Below are positions 30,317 through 39,926 of a stretch of DNA of 64,000 bases, one piece after another. The notes beneath the pieces are model-generated. The model searched no databases, was not told the origin of the DNA, and worked only from the letters and a program-made list of their open reading frames with translations. The DNA is from Arthrobacter sp. ATA002 (GTDB taxonomy: Bacteria > Actinomycetota > Actinomycetes > Actinomycetales > Micrococcaceae): NCBI RefSeq assembly GCF_026898095.1, contig NZ_CP114015.1:2108001-2172000 (forward strand), in the 5' to 3' direction. The translations under genes were made by a program, and so were the position numbers. Position 1 is the first letter of the stretch. Each line of letters begins with the position of its first letter.

Positions 30317-31100
30317 TATGAACGTCCTTTAATGAGTTGGTTCTGGATAAGGAAATCGGCGATCTGCTGGCCGGCGTCGCCGTCGTCCTCAATACGGATA
30401 CCGGCGGTGCGGGCCGGGCGCTGCGCCACCGCGATTACAATGGACCGGCCGGTCGACTCGTCCACGGTAATTCCCAGGTCCGCCAGGGACAGGGTTTCGA
30501 ACGGCTTCTTCTTGGCGGCCATAATGCCCTTGAAGTTTGAGAACCGGGCATCGGGAAGTGCTTCCGTGATGGAGATGACGGCGGGCAGCTGCGCACTCAT
30601 CTCGAAGGCACCCGACTCGGTGTTGCGCCGTCCGGAGACGGCAGAGTCAGTGATCTCGACGGTGCTCAGCGAACTTGCTCCGGCAACTCCCAGCAATTCG
30701 GCCAGCATGGAGGGAAGGACTCCGCCTCCCCGTCCGTGGACAGGTTGCCTGCTATCACGAGGTCAAAACCTATGGAGCGGACGGCAGCGGCGAGGACTTC
30801 AGCCGTCAGCGTCATGTCAGCACCCAGCAGTGCGGCATCCTCGACGTGGACTGCGCGGTCCCCGCCCATGGCAAGGCCCTTGCGCAGGCTGTTCGGCACG
30901 GTGGAAGGGCCGACGGAAAGGAGGACAACCTCGGTATCCGGGTGGCTGTCGCGGTGTGTCAGCGCTACCTCAAGGGCGCGCTCGTTAATCTCGTCGAGCA
31001 CGAGATCGCTTCCGGCCCGGTTCAGCAGACCGGTTTCCAAATCCAGTGTGCGGTCGCCCCAGGTATCCGGGACCTCTTTCATCAATACAACAATTTTCAT
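30316..31100 (-). CDS. etfB: Electron transfer flavoprotein beta subunit (frameshifted)
   Basis: About 261 aa after repair. Starts [32 protein letters not shown] and [13 protein letters not shown] are conserved, and the C-terminal half includes [24 protein letters not shown] (shown here in part: [13 protein letters not shown]) with the AMP-binding/signature region. One G is missing in the run at 30729-30733, restoring [18 protein letters not shown]. It is the first gene of an etfB-etfA-cytochrome b unit next to the steroid genes, whose six or more dehydrogenases need this carrier. Confidence 0.94.
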
Positions 31101-31304
31101 TACTTGCCCTCTCTTGGTGTCGTTAAGACTCTGTGGTGATGGTCTTCACGACCTCGGTCACGGCTCGGCGGACCTCGCCGCGATCGTATCGCAGACCGGC
31201 CGCTTCATGTGATTCATCTCATAACGCTCCGTGCCTGCCGGTCTGCGGGAGCCAGATGCACGCTGCTCCGTCCGGCCCGGACGTCAGCTGGGATTCCGGG
31301 ATGT

Positions 31305-32132
31305 TCATTGGAATACCGCCAAACCTTCGGTGATCACGGGGCGGTCCGCCACGGCAGCGTCGAAGCGGCCGCCTTCCCAGGCTCGAACGGAGATTTCGTC
31401 TCCCGGAAACACGACGCCGGCGAAGCGGCCGGCAAGCTGAATAAGGTCCGCCGGGTGCGCTCCGGCCAGATCGGCCAGCGGCAGCGTGGCGGAAGCCAGC
31501 GATGCCAGACCGTGCAGGATGGGCCGGTCCTGGCCGATGCGCCGGGCTGCCTCCGGGTCCACGTGTATGTGGTGCCGGTCCCCCAGCAGGCGGTACAGGG
31601 CGGCCTGGTTGGGGAGCGTCTGGACGACGGCGGCGCGGCCCTGCGGATCCCCGCTCATGGCCGCAGGCCGGGACGGCCCGCGGCTGCCGCCAAAGCCGCC
31701 GAAGCCCGGGGCGAAAAGACTCCACGTCGCGACGAAGTACTCACACTCCACAATGACGTTGAACACCGCGGCGGCGCCCTTGTCCCAAACCTCCCCCACC
31801 CGGGCGTTGAGCCGGATTTCCCCGGCCCGAGGCAGCGGCTTCAGGACGGTCAGCTCCTGCGAGCCGTGCACGGCCCGGTTGTCGAAAGCGCCGTGCTCCG
31901 CGAGGACGTCGGGTGCCCACTGCGCCAGCGTCAAACCGAAGGACGGAAGTACACGCAGGCGGTCTTCGAAAACCAGTTCCAGATCGCTGGCCGGAGCGCC
32001 GACGGCCAGCGCATAAAGAATGGCGTCGGTCTCGCTGTAGCCGACGGTGCGCTCACCGAGGGCGCGCCCGGCCCAGGCTCCCGCGCCTTCCGTTCCGGTG
32101 TCCTCCGCCGTTCCGGCACGTGCCCCGCTCAT
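31305..32132 (-). CDS. MaoC-type double hot-dog enoyl-CoA hydratase
   Basis: 275 aa. The hydratase-2 region is HIHVDPEAARRIGQDRPILHGL (key Asp/His in the DPEAA...HG segment), with LAGRFAGVVFPGDEISVRAW near the end; the N-terminal half is a second, degenerate hot-dog fold (VGYSETDAILYALAVG). Related to the mycobacterial Rv3538/peroxisomal hydratase-2 family that adds water to enoyl-CoA thioesters in steroid side-chain or ring-remnant degradation. ATG overlaps the stop of the upstream SDR gene (ATGA). The 31101-31304 gap towards etfB shows no gene. Confidence 0.88.
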   Translation of the reverse strand: MSGARAGTAEDTGTEGAGAWAGRALGERTVGYSETDAILYALAVGAPASDLELVFEDRLRVLPSFGLTLAQWAPDVLAEHGAFDNRAVHGSQELTVLKPLPRAGEIRLNARVGEVWDKGAAAVFNVIVECEYFVATWSLFAPGFGGFGGSRGPSRPAAMSGDPQGRAAVVQTLPNQAALYRLLGDRHHIHVDPEAARRIGQDRPILHGLASLASATLPLADLAGAHPADLIQLAGRFAGVVFPGDEISVRAWEGGRFDAAVADRPVITEGLAVFQ

Positions 32133-33033
32133 ACGCCGTACACCGGCTCGGGCACAGCGGCCTTGGCCAGCAGCTGTTGGATCGCGTCACCTGCGGCAGC
32201 GGCATCCCAGCGCTGTCCGGCGTCTTCGGCCGGGCCGTGGTTCCAGCCCTCCTCAATGCAGATGCGGCCCCCTTCGACTTCGATCACGCGTCCGGTCACA
32301 GCGGCGGAGGAGCCGCTGGCGAGCCAGGCGACGATGGGCGAGACATTGGCGGGGTCCATGGCGTCGAAACCGCTTTCCGGAACAGCCATTGCTGCGGCAA
32401 ACGCCCCTTCGGTCATGCGGGTCCGGGCAGAGGGGGCAATGGCGTTGGCCGTCACACCGTAACGGCCCAGTTCCTGGGCTGCAACCAGGGTCAGAGCGGC
32501 GATGCCCGCCTTGGCTGCCGAGTAGCTTCCTGCCCGACGCTCCCTGCAGTCCGGCTCCCGATGAGGTGTTAATCGACGCGGGCGTCGTGGGTGCGGCCGG
32601 CCTTGGCCTCGGACCGCCAGTACTCGCTGGCATGGCGCAGCGGTGCGAAGTGTCCCTTCAGGTGTACGCGGATGACGGCGTCCCACTCCTCTTCCGAGGT
32701 GTTCACCAGCATGCGGTCCCGGACGAAGCCGGCGTTGTTCACCAGGACGTCCAGCCGTCCAAACGTCTCGATGGCCTGGCGCACAAGCCCGGCTGCCTGG
32801 TCGAAATCGGCCACGTCTGCCCCGTTGGCTACCGCTTCTCCGCCTTCCGCACGGATCAGCTCCACGACGTCGCGGGCCGGGCCCGAAGCCTCCACCACCC
32901 CGTTGAGTGTGGTTCCGAGATCGTTGACAACCACCTTGGCACCTTGCCGTGCCAGCTCAAGGGCATGCTCACGCCCCAGCCCGCGGCCCGCCCCGGTCAC
33001 GATGGCGACTCGTCCTTCACAGATGCCGGTCAT
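32129..33033 (-). CDS. SDR dehydrogenase, Rv3548c-like (frameshifted)
   Basis: About 301 aa after repair. TGAGRGLGREHA cofactor loop, DVLVNNAG, INTSSGAG and YSAAKAG active site (Tyr/Lys), and a C-terminal extension of about 60 residues like peroxisomal MFE-2-type dehydrogenases. Three small shifts between 32535 and 32580; restoring bases gives LQGSVGQGSYSAAKAG. ATG 33033 rather than the upstream GTG because GAGAGACACGAC precedes it. With the MaoC hydratase it forms a hydratase-dehydrogenase pair for one beta-oxidation round. Divergent from echA20, with two operator-like repeats between. Confidence 0.85.
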
Positions 33034-33082
33034 GTCGTGTCTCTCCTTTGAGTTGACTGCAATGTTCTGCAGTGTACCGTCT

Positions 33083-33118
33083 ACCAAGCAAATGCTAGGG
33101 TATCAAGCAAACGTTAGG
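33083..33118. promoter_or_regulatory. Two tandem operator-like repeats between SDR and echA20
   Basis: ACCAAGCAAATGCTAGG (33083-33099) and ATCAAGCAAACGTTAGG (33102-33118) repeat with 19-bp spacing, 12 bp before the echA20 ATG. They share CAAGCAAAYGYTAGG with the other KstR2-like sites of the cluster (right half CTAGG), but match the published KstR2 palindrome AnCAAGnnCTTGnT only in part. Confidence 0.55.
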
Positions 33119-33130
33119 TAGGCTCACATT

Positions 33131-33889
33131 ATGGCAATTACATCGAAGATGCACCACGACGGCGTGCGTGCGGTAACTATGGACTATCCCCCGGTGAACG
33201 CACTGCCGGTGGAGGGCTGGTTTGCAATCAGCGAGGCACTCAATGAGGCAGGCAGGGATCCGGATACCCGCGTCGTCGTCCTGCGGGCCGAAGGCCGGGG
33301 CTTCAATGCCGGCGTGGATATCAAGGAAATGCAGGCCACCGAGGGCTTCAACGCCATTCTCGGCGCCAACCGCGGCTGCTACCTCGCCTTCAAAGCGATC
33401 TACGAGTGCCCGGTGCCCGTCATTGCGGCAGTGAACGGCTTCTGCCTCGGCGGCGGCGTCGGGCTGGCCGGCAGCGCCGACATTATCATCGCGGGTGAAG
33501 ACGCCTACTTCGGCGTTCCGGAGGTGGACCGCGGGGCACTGGGGGCGGCAACCCACCTCTCCCGGCTGGTGCCGGCACACCTGCTGCGCACGCTGTACTA
33601 CACGAGCCGCACCATCACCGCGCAGCGCCTGGCTGAACTGGGCAGCGTGGCCGAGGTCGTCCCGGCCGGCCGGCTTGATGCCGCAGCGTTCGCCCTCGCG
33701 GATGAGATCGCCGCCAAGGACACCCGGGTTGTGCGCGCCGCCAAGGAGGCCCTGAACGGGATCGATCCGGTTGACGTCGTCAAGAACTACCGCTGGGAAC
33801 AGGGCTTCACCTTTGAGCTCAACCTTGGCGGCGTCGCTGACGACCTGCGTGACGACTTCGTCGCCTCCGGGCACTCCACCGACAAATGA
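33131..33889 (+). CDS. echA20: EchA20, ring-D hydrolase of the crotonase family
   Basis: 252 aa. Nearly collinear with Mycobacterium tuberculosis Rv3550: VDYPPVNA-type opening (MDYPPVNALPVEGWF), RAEGRGFNAGVDIKEMQ, ANRGCYLAFKA, NGFCLGGGVGLAGSAD, EVDRGALGAATHLSRLVP and EQGFTFELNLGGVAD. In the KstR2 pathway EchA20 opens the last-but-one ring of the indenedione-carboxyl-CoA intermediate. First gene of echA20-ipdA-ipdB-ipdC, the same order as in M. tuberculosis. Its TGA overlaps ipdA (ATGA). Confidence 0.94.
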   Translation: MAITSKMHHDGVRAVTMDYPPVNALPVEGWFAISEALNEAGRDPDTRVVVLRAEGRGFNAGVDIKEMQATEGFNAILGANRGCYLAFKAIYECPVPVIAAVNGFCLGGGVGLAGSADIIIAGEDAYFGVPEVDRGALGAATHLSRLVPAHLLRTLYYTSRTITAQRLAELGSVAEVVPAGRLDAAAFALADEIAAKDTRVVRAAKEALNGIDPVDVVKNYRWEQGFTFELNLGGVADDLRDDFVASGHSTDK

Positions 33890-34736
33890 CGGGCAAGGTG
33901 CTCGATGCCGATGCGGTCATCGGGCAGTTCGCCGATGGAATGACCATCGGCCTTGGCGGCTGGGGCTCCCGGCGCAAGCCGATGGCGCTGGTGCGGGCCC
34001 TCGTGCGCTCGGGCGTGCGGGACCTGACCGTGGTCAGTTTCGGCGGCCCCGACGTCGGAGTCCTCTGTGCCACCGGACAGGCCAGGCGGGTGGTACACGG
34101 GTTCGTCACCCTGGATTCGATCTCGGTTGAACCGCACTTTGCCGCGGCCCGGCAGTCCGGAGCAGTGGAAGTCACGGAGCTTGATGAATCCATGCTGGTC
34201 TCCGGCCTCCGTGCGGCCGGACGGCGGCTGCCTTTCGAAGCGACCCGCTCCGGCCTCGGCGCGGACACACTTGCGGTGAATCCCGCCATCCGCACGATCA
34301 CCTCCCCGTACGACGACGGCGAGGTGCTCGTCGCCATGCCGGCGATTCCCCTCGACCTGGCGCTGGTGCACCTGAACCGTGCGGACAAGCTGGGCGCTGC
34401 CCAGTGCCTGGGCCCCGACCCGTACTTCGACGACCTGTTTGCCCGCGCAGCTGCCAAACTATTGTCAGTGCCGAACAGATCGTTCCCACTGCCGAGCTCA
34501 CCCGCGGTGCCCATCCCTCAACCCTTCTGCTGAACCGCACCATGGTCGATCATGTGGTGGAGTCTCCCGGGGGCGCCCACTTCACGTCCTGCCTTCCGGA
34601 CTACGGCCGCGACGAGGCGTTCCAGCGCGAATACGCGCAGGCGGCGGCATCGCCTGAGGCGTGGCGGAGTTTCAGTGCGCGCTATCTGGACGTCGACGAC
34701 GACGCCTACCGCGCGAACCTGGCGGGTGTGCAATGA
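33886..34736 (+). CDS. ipdA: IpdA, COCHEA-CoA hydrolase alpha subunit, copy 1 (frameshifted)
   Basis: About 283 aa after repair. Class I CoA-transferase fold: MTIGLGGWGSRRKPMALVRA, VSFGGPDVGVLCATGQARR, GFVTLDS, GPDPYFDDLFARAA, then VESPGGAHFTSCLPDYGRDE after the shift near 34455-34462 (AAK to TIVSAEQIVPTAEL). IpdAB opens the last steroid ring by hydrolysing a cyclic beta-diketone thioester. This copy has the canonical gene context; a second ipdA lies at 44237. Stop overlaps ipdB. Confidence 0.9.
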
Positions 34737-35488
34737 GCACGATTACGCGCGCCGAGGTCGCGGTCGCGGCCTGCAGCGACCTGTTCCGCGGCCAGGCCGA
34801 CATTCTGGCCAGTCCGGCCGGCGTGGTGCCGACCATCGGAGTCCGCCTCGCACTGTTGACGCACGCCCCGGACCTGATGATCAGTGACGGTGAATCCACC
34901 ATCCTGGGCGATGTGCCGGCCGTCGATGAGCCCAGCACCGTCTCGGCCGGCTACCTGCCGTACCGTGAACTGTTCGAACTGATCGCGGCCGGGCGGCGCC
35001 ACGTGGTGATGGGAGGGGCGCAGATTGACCGTTTCGGCAACCAGAACCTGTCCGCCATCGGCGGGCATGCCCGGCCGATGCGGCAGCTGCTGGGCACCCG
35101 GGCCGCCGCCACCAACACCGTCAACCACATGACAAGTTACTGGTTCCCCCGCCACAGCCGGCGCACCTTTGTCGACAAAGTGGACTTCGTGACCGGCGTC
35201 GGCTTGGACCGCGCCCGCGCCGACGGGGCCGCAGCCTTCCCGTTCCACCGCCTGCACCGGGTAGTGACCAACCTCGGCGTCTTCGATTTCAGCGCCCCCG
35301 ATTCCGGCATGGCGCTGGTATCGCTGCACCCCGGAGTAGGCCTCGACGAAGTCCGTGAAGCGACGGGTTTCCCGCTTCACATGAGAACCCCAGCCCGCAC
35401 CACCCGCCTTCCCGATGAGCAGGAGCTCCGGCTCATCCGGGAAGTTCTTGATCCCCGGAAGCGCAGAGAACACGAGGTTCCTTCATGA
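34733..35488 (+). CDS. ipdB: IpdB, COCHEA-CoA hydrolase beta subunit, copy 1
   Basis: 251 aa, intact. TRAEVAVAACSDLFRGQADI, GVVPTIGVRLALLTHAPDL, HVVMGGAQIDRFGNQN, SYWFPRHSRRTFVDKVDFVT and HPGVGLDEVREATGF match the mycobacterial Rv3552 pattern. Works as heteromer with IpdA. ATG 34733 overlaps the ipdA stop (ATGA), and the stop overlaps ipdC (ATGA), so the three subunits are translationally coupled. Confidence 0.93.
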   Translation: MSTITRAEVAVAACSDLFRGQADILASPAGVVPTIGVRLALLTHAPDLMISDGESTILGDVPAVDEPSTVSAGYLPYRELFELIAAGRRHVVMGGAQIDRFGNQNLSAIGGHARPMRQLLGTRAAATNTVNHMTSYWFPRHSRRTFVDKVDFVTGVGLDRARADGAAAFPFHRLHRVVTNLGVFDFSAPDSGMALVSLHPGVGLDEVREATGFPLHMRTPARTTRLPDEQELRLIREVLDPRKRREHEVPS

Positions 35489-36562
35489 GTACCAGCAACC
35501 GCATTTCCACCCCGCTGACCACGCTCACCGGCGTCGACCACCCGATTGTGCAGACGGGCATGGGCTGGGTGGCAGGACCCAAGCTCGTGACGGCCACAGC
35601 GCAGGCCGGAGCGCTGGGAATCCTGGCCTCGGCGACCATGACGCTCGAGCAGCTGGAAAAGGCCATCGTGGAGGTCAAGAGCCGCACAGAGCGGCCCTTG
35701 GCGTCAACCTGCGCGCCGACGCCGCTGATGCGCCCGCACGCGCGGAACTGCTGATCAAGTACGGGGTCAAGGTGGCTTCCTTGCCCTGGCGCCGAAGCGT
35801 GAGCTGATTGACAAGCTCAAGGAACACGGCGTTGTCGTGATTCCTTCGGTCGGCGCAGCGCGGCACGCTGAAAAGGTGGCGGCCTGGGGTGCGGACGCCG
35901 TCATGATCCAGGGCGGGGAAGGCGGCGGGCACACCGGCTCCATCCCCACGACACTGCTGCTGCCGACCGTCGTCGATGCAGTCGATATTCCCGTCATAGC
36001 GGCGGGCGGCTTCTTCGACGGCCGCGGCCTGGCAGCGGCTCTGGCCTACGGCGCCGTCGGGATCGGCATGGGCACCCGGTTCCTGCTCACCTCCGACAGC
36101 TCGGTGCCCGAAGACATCAAGCAGCGCTACCTTTCCTTCGGCTTGGACGGCACCGTGGTCACCGCCAAAGCCGACGGAATGCCGCACCGGCTGCTCCGCA
36201 CCGAATTCGTGAATTCCCTCGAAGAGGCGGGGCGGCTGCGGCAGCTGCTGCCGACTCTGCGCCGGTCCCTGCAGTTCAAGGAACTCTCCGGCCAGTCCTG
36301 GCGGGAGATGGCGCGGGACGGCCTGTCGATGAAGCGCGGTACGGGCAGGAGCTGGAACCAGATGATGCTGGCCGCCAACACGCCCATGCTCCTGAAGGCG
36401 GGCCTCGTTGACGGCGACACCTCAGCAGGAATGCTGGCTTCCGGCCAGGCGGTGGGCGTCATCAACGAACTGCCTTCCTGTGAAGCGCTGGTCGACCGCA
36501 TCGTCGACGAGGCGGTCCTGCGGCTGAAGGCCGCCGCAGGCACCGTCGGCGTCTGCGTTTAG
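35485..36562 (+). CDS. ipdC: IpdC, FMN-dependent oxidoreductase of the nitronate monooxygenase family (two frameshifts)
   Basis: About 359 aa after repair. PIVQTGMGWVAGPKLVTATA, GVNLRADAADAPARAEL, GADAVMIQGGEGGGHTG and VDIPVIAAGGFFDGRG carry the FMN-binding TIM-barrel pattern; it matches Rv3553 (IpdC). In the pathway it acts on a ring-C/D CoA thioester before IpdAB, as an enoyl-CoA reductase/dehydrogenase. Deletions at 35696-35701 (GCCCTTGG) and 35778-35786. Last gene of the echA20 operon, followed by a terminator. Confidence 0.9.
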
Positions 36563-36584
36563 GAGAACTGCTTCCGGGGAAGCA

Positions 36585-36618
36585 GAAGGAGGCTGCAGCG
36601 TTGGCTGCAGCCTCCTTC
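36585..36618. terminator. Bidirectional terminator between ipdC and fadA6
   Basis: GAAGGAGGCTGCAGC (36585-36599), loop GTTG, exact complement 36604-36618. Lies between two convergent operons. Confidence 0.8.
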
Positions 36619-36673
36619 CCGTTCCGAACCCCGGACCCGGCTGCCGTCTTCTTCGTCCGGGAACCTATTCAGT

Positions 36674-37823
36674 TCAGAGGCGTTCGATGATGGTGACGTT
36701 GGCCTGGCCGCCGCCCTCGCACATCACCTGGAGCCCGTACCGTCCTCCGCTGCGCTCAAGTTCATTGAGCAGTGTCGCCATGATGCGGGTACCGGTTGCG
36801 CCGATGGGATGTCCCAGCGCTATCCCTCCGCCGTTGACGTTGATCTTCTCCCGGTCAATGCTGAATTCCTGGGCCCAGGCGAGAACCACGGAGGCGAAGG
36901 CCTCATTGCATTCGAAGAGGTCGATGTCGTCCACTGTCATGCCCGCCCGTTCGAGGGCATATCCGGTGGCGCGGATCGGTCCGGTGAGCATCCAGACCGG
37001 ATCATCGGCACGGACGGAAAGGTGGTGGATGCGGGCACGAGGGTCAGGGAGTGCGTAGCCAGGGCGCTTTCGGAGGCGATCAGCAGGGCGCTGGAGGCGT
37101 CGGTGATCTGTGAGGCAACGGCTGCCGTTATGCGGCCGCCCTCCGTCAGGGGCTGAAGCGAGGCCATCTTTTCCAGTGACGTACCCCGCCGGGGGCCTTC
37201 GTCCTGGGTCAAACCGGCGATCGGCACGATCTCACGTGTGAAGCGTCCCTCATCGGTAGCCGCAATCGCCCGAAGGTGGCTCTCCAACGCGAACTCTTCC
37301 ATGTCCCCGCGGAAATGTTCCACTTCTCGGCAATCATCTCGGCCGAGCGGAACTGCGACACCTCCTGGTCCCCGTACCGGGCCAGCCAGCCCGGAGACTG
37401 GGCAAGGGGGGTGGTAAATCCGTACTGCTCCCCCAGCGTCATGGCGGCCGAGATTGGAATTGCGGACATGTTCTGGACGCCGCCGGCCACAATAAGGTCA
37501 GCTGTTCCGGACATGACGCCCTGGGCGGCAAAGTGCACGGCCTGCTGGCTCGATCCGCACTGCCGGTCTATCGTCACGCCCGGGACGTGGTCGGGCATCC
37601 CGGCAACCAGCCAGGCGGTGCGGGCAATGTCCCCAGCCTGGGAGCCGAGTGTGTCAGTGCATCCGAAAATGACGTCGTCCACCGCTCCGGGGTCAATCCC
37701 GGTGCGTTCAACGAGGGCGGAAATCACGTGGGCGCCGAGGTCCGCCGAGTGGATGCCGGCCAGTGAGCCGCCACGGCGCCCCCCGGGGGTGCGAACGGCG
37801 TCGACAATGTATGCGGTGGTCAT
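36674..37823 (-). CDS. fadA6: FadA6-like thiolase (two frameshifts)
   Basis: About 383 aa after repair, like Rv3556c (386). DRQCGSSQQAVHFAAQGV contains the nucleophile Cys; C-terminal INVNGGGIALGHPIGATGTR (His) and CEGGGQANVTIIERL (second Cys) complete the thiolase triad. Deletions near 37300 (KWNISAGT to MEHFRGDMEEF) and near 36990-37005. In the HIP pathway FadA6 cleaves the 6-methyl-3,7-dioxodecanedioyl-CoA formed after IpdAB, releasing acetyl-CoA. Third gene of the fadE30-ipdF-fadA6 operon. Confidence 0.9.
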
Positions 37824-37836
37824 GGTAACTGTCCTC

Positions 37837-38640
37837 TCAGGCCTGCTGGCTGCTTACTGACACGACTTCACCCGTCATGTACGACGAGTAGCCGCTGGCG
37901 AGAAACACCATGACGTTGGCGATTTCCCAGGGCTCGGCGGCCCTTCCAAAGGCCTCGCGGGAGGTGAGCTGCTCGAGCAGCTCATCGGAGGTGACCTTGG
38001 CGAGGAAGGGGTGCATGGCCAGGCTCGGCGAAACCGCGTTGACCCTGATTCCGTACGGGGCGACGTCGAGGGCGGTGGAGCGGGTCAGCGCCATGACTCC
38101 GGCCTTGGCTGCGGCATAGTGTGCCTGGCCCTCCTGCGCACGCCAGCCGATAACCGAGGCGTTGTTGATGATGACGCCTTTAGTGCCGTTGCGGACCATA
38201 CGCCGTGCTGCGCCGCGCACGCTGCGGAAGGTTCCGGTGAGCGTGACGTCGAGGACCTTGGACCACTGCTCGTCGGTCATCTCCAGGATGGAGACGGTGC
38301 CTCCCAGCCCGGCATTGTTGATCATGACGTCAACGCCGCCGGCCTCCTCGGCGAGGTCCAGCAGTGCTTCGATGTGCTCCTCGACGGTAACGTCGCAGAC
38401 CGCCCAGCGGACCCGCCCGCTCCCGAATTCAGCGCCAAGCTCCGCGGCGGAAGCCTCCAGCCGGCCGGCGTGGGTGTCGCCGAGGACCACCAGGGCTGCA
38501 CCTTCTTCGAGGCACCGGCGCGCCGCCGCCGCACCGATGCCGGCTCCGGCGGCCGCCGTCACAATGACGCGCCGTTCCGTGAGCAGCCCATGGGCGGGAA
38601 CATAGGCGGGAACGGGCTGTGCGGTGCGTGATTCGATCAT
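37837..38640 (-). CDS. ipdF: IpdF, SDR of HIP degradation
   Basis: 267 aa, intact. AHGLLTERRVIVTAAAGAG is the variant cofactor loop seen in Rv3559c (TAAAGTGIG-type), then DVMINNAGLGG, VIINNASVIGWRAQEGQAHY, AAAKAGVMALTRSTALD and ASGYSSYMTGEVVSVS. IpdF oxidises a hydroxylated HIP-CoA intermediate. Translationally coupled with fadE30 (4-bp ATGA overlap) and followed by fadA6. Confidence 0.93.
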   Translation of the reverse strand: MIESRTAQPVPAYVPAHGLLTERRVIVTAAAGAGIGAAAARRCLEEGAALVVLGDTHAGRLEASAAELGAEFGSGRVRWAVCDVTVEEHIEALLDLAEEAGGVDVMINNAGLGGTVSILEMTDEQWSKVLDVTLTGTFRSVRGAARRMVRNGTKGVIINNASVIGWRAQEGQAHYAAAKAGVMALTRSTALDVAPYGIRVNAVSPSLAMHPFLAKVTSDELLEQLTSREAFGRAAEPWEIANVMVFLASGYSSYMTGEVVSVSSQQA

Positions 38641-39806
38641 GCGCGTGCCTCCTTAGGCAGGCCGAGGACACGCTCGGCAATGACATTGCGTTGGATTTCG
38701 TCCGAGCCGCCGTAGAGGGTGTCCGCGCGGCTGAACAGGAAGAGGGTTTGGAGGGCGTCAAGCTCATACGGCGCCTCGGCTACGGTCAGGCCTGCCGGTC
38801 CGGCGACTGCCATGGCCAGTTCGCCCAGCGAGCGGTGCCAGGGAGCCCAGAGCAGCTTGGTGATGGAGGCCCCGATGCCCTGCTCGCCGCTCAGCGTGCG
38901 GAGCCCGTGAAGCCGGAGCATCTCCAGCCCCATGTGTGCCTCGACAATCTGGTCCTGGATGATCGGATCATTGATCGCTCCGTTGCTGCGGGCCAGTTCG
39001 ACGACGGCGTCAAGTTCGCGCTGGAAGGCGATCTGCTGCGCCAGGGTGGAGACGCCTCGTTCGAAGCCGAGGGTTCCCATGGCGACCGACCAGCCGGAAC
39101 CCGGCGTGCCGACAACGAGGTCCTCGGCGGTGACGGCACCGTCGAAGAAGACTTCGTTGAATTCCGAGGTGCCGGTGAGCTGGAGGATGGGCCGGATTTC
39201 GACGCCGGGCTGGTCCATGGGGACCAGCAGGTAGGACAGGCCCTCGTGCCGGCGGGTTCCGCCGCCGGTGCGGGCAATCACAAAGCACCAGTCGGCGTGG
39301 TGGGCCAGGGACGTCCACACTTTCTGCCCGTCGATCACCCACTGCCCGTCCTCGAGCCGGGCCTTGGTGGACACGTTGGCCAGATCCGAGCCTGCCCCCG
39401 GTTCGGAATAGCCCTGGCACCAGAGTTCCTCGACCGCCACGATGCGCGGGAGGAACCGTGCCTGCTGCTCCGGGGTTCCATAAGCGATGAGCGTGGGGCC
39501 GAGCAGTTCCTCTCCGAAGTGGTTTACACGGGCGGGAGCATCAGCCCGGGCATACTCCTCGTGGAAAATCACCTGCTGGAGCAGGCTCAGGCCCCGCCCT
39601 CCGTGTTCCTTCGGCCAGCCGACGCAGCTCCAGCCGTGTTCGGCGAGGTGGCGGTTCCATTCCAGGCGCTCCTCGAAGGCCTCATGTTCCCGGCCGGATC
39701 CGCCGAGCCCGCGCAGGTGCGCAAACTTGCCGGCCAGATTGGATTCCAGCCAGTCCCGGATTTCCCGACGGAACTCGTCGTCTTCCAGTGAATAGTTCAG
39801 ATCCAC
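38637..39806 (-). CDS. fadE30: Acyl-CoA dehydrogenase FadE30
   Basis: 389 aa from GTG 39806, which has AAGGTG 8 bp upstream; the ATG at 39833 adds nine residues but lacks a site. FAHLRGLGGSGREHEAFEER, VNHFGEELLGPTLIAYGTP, CQGYSEPGAGSDLANV, VWTSLAHHADW and YGGSDEIQRNVIAERVLGLP match Rv3560c. FadE30 introduces the first double bond into the HIP-CoA propanoyl side chain, passing electrons to ETF. A perfect KstR2-type palindrome lies 62 bp upstream. Confidence 0.93.
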   Translation of the reverse strand: MDLNYSLEDDEFRREIRDWLESNLAGKFAHLRGLGGSGREHEAFEERLEWNRHLAEHGWSCVGWPKEHGGRGLSLLQQVIFHEEYARADAPARVNHFGEELLGPTLIAYGTPEQQARFLPRIVAVEELWCQGYSEPGAGSDLANVSTKARLEDGQWVIDGQKVWTSLAHHADWCFVIARTGGGTRRHEGLSYLLVPMDQPGVEIRPILQLTGTSEFNEVFFDGAVTAEDLVVGTPGSGWSVAMGTLGFERGVSTLAQQIAFQRELDAVVELARSNGAINDPIIQDQIVEAHMGLEMLRLHGLRTLSGEQGIGASITKLLWAPWHRSLGELAMAVAGPAGLTVAEAPYELDALQTLFLFSRADTLYGGSDEIQRNVIAERVLGLPKEARA

Positions 39807-39867
39807 GAAACACCTTTCATCGCCCACCGCCATTGGTCATAAAGTCGAGCTTCGCCTATGCTAGCAA

Positions 39868-39881
39868 ACCAAGCACTTGTT
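39868..39881. promoter_or_regulatory. KstR2-type operator, perfect consensus match
   Basis: ACCAAGCACTTGTT fits the KstR2 consensus AnCAAGnnCTTGnT at every fixed position. It lies between the divergent fadE30 and echA13-like operons (61 and 45 bp from the starts). Confidence 0.85.
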
Positions 39882-39926
39882 TGGTGAACTCCATCACAGC
39901 GGGAAGTGTCTCAGAGAGGAGCCACG

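Noticed and set aside
31101-31304. Possible gene fragment between etfB and the MaoC gene
   Set aside because: Short frames on both strands (e.g. a 29-codon frame ending at 31219) lack ribosome binding sites and recognisable motifs.
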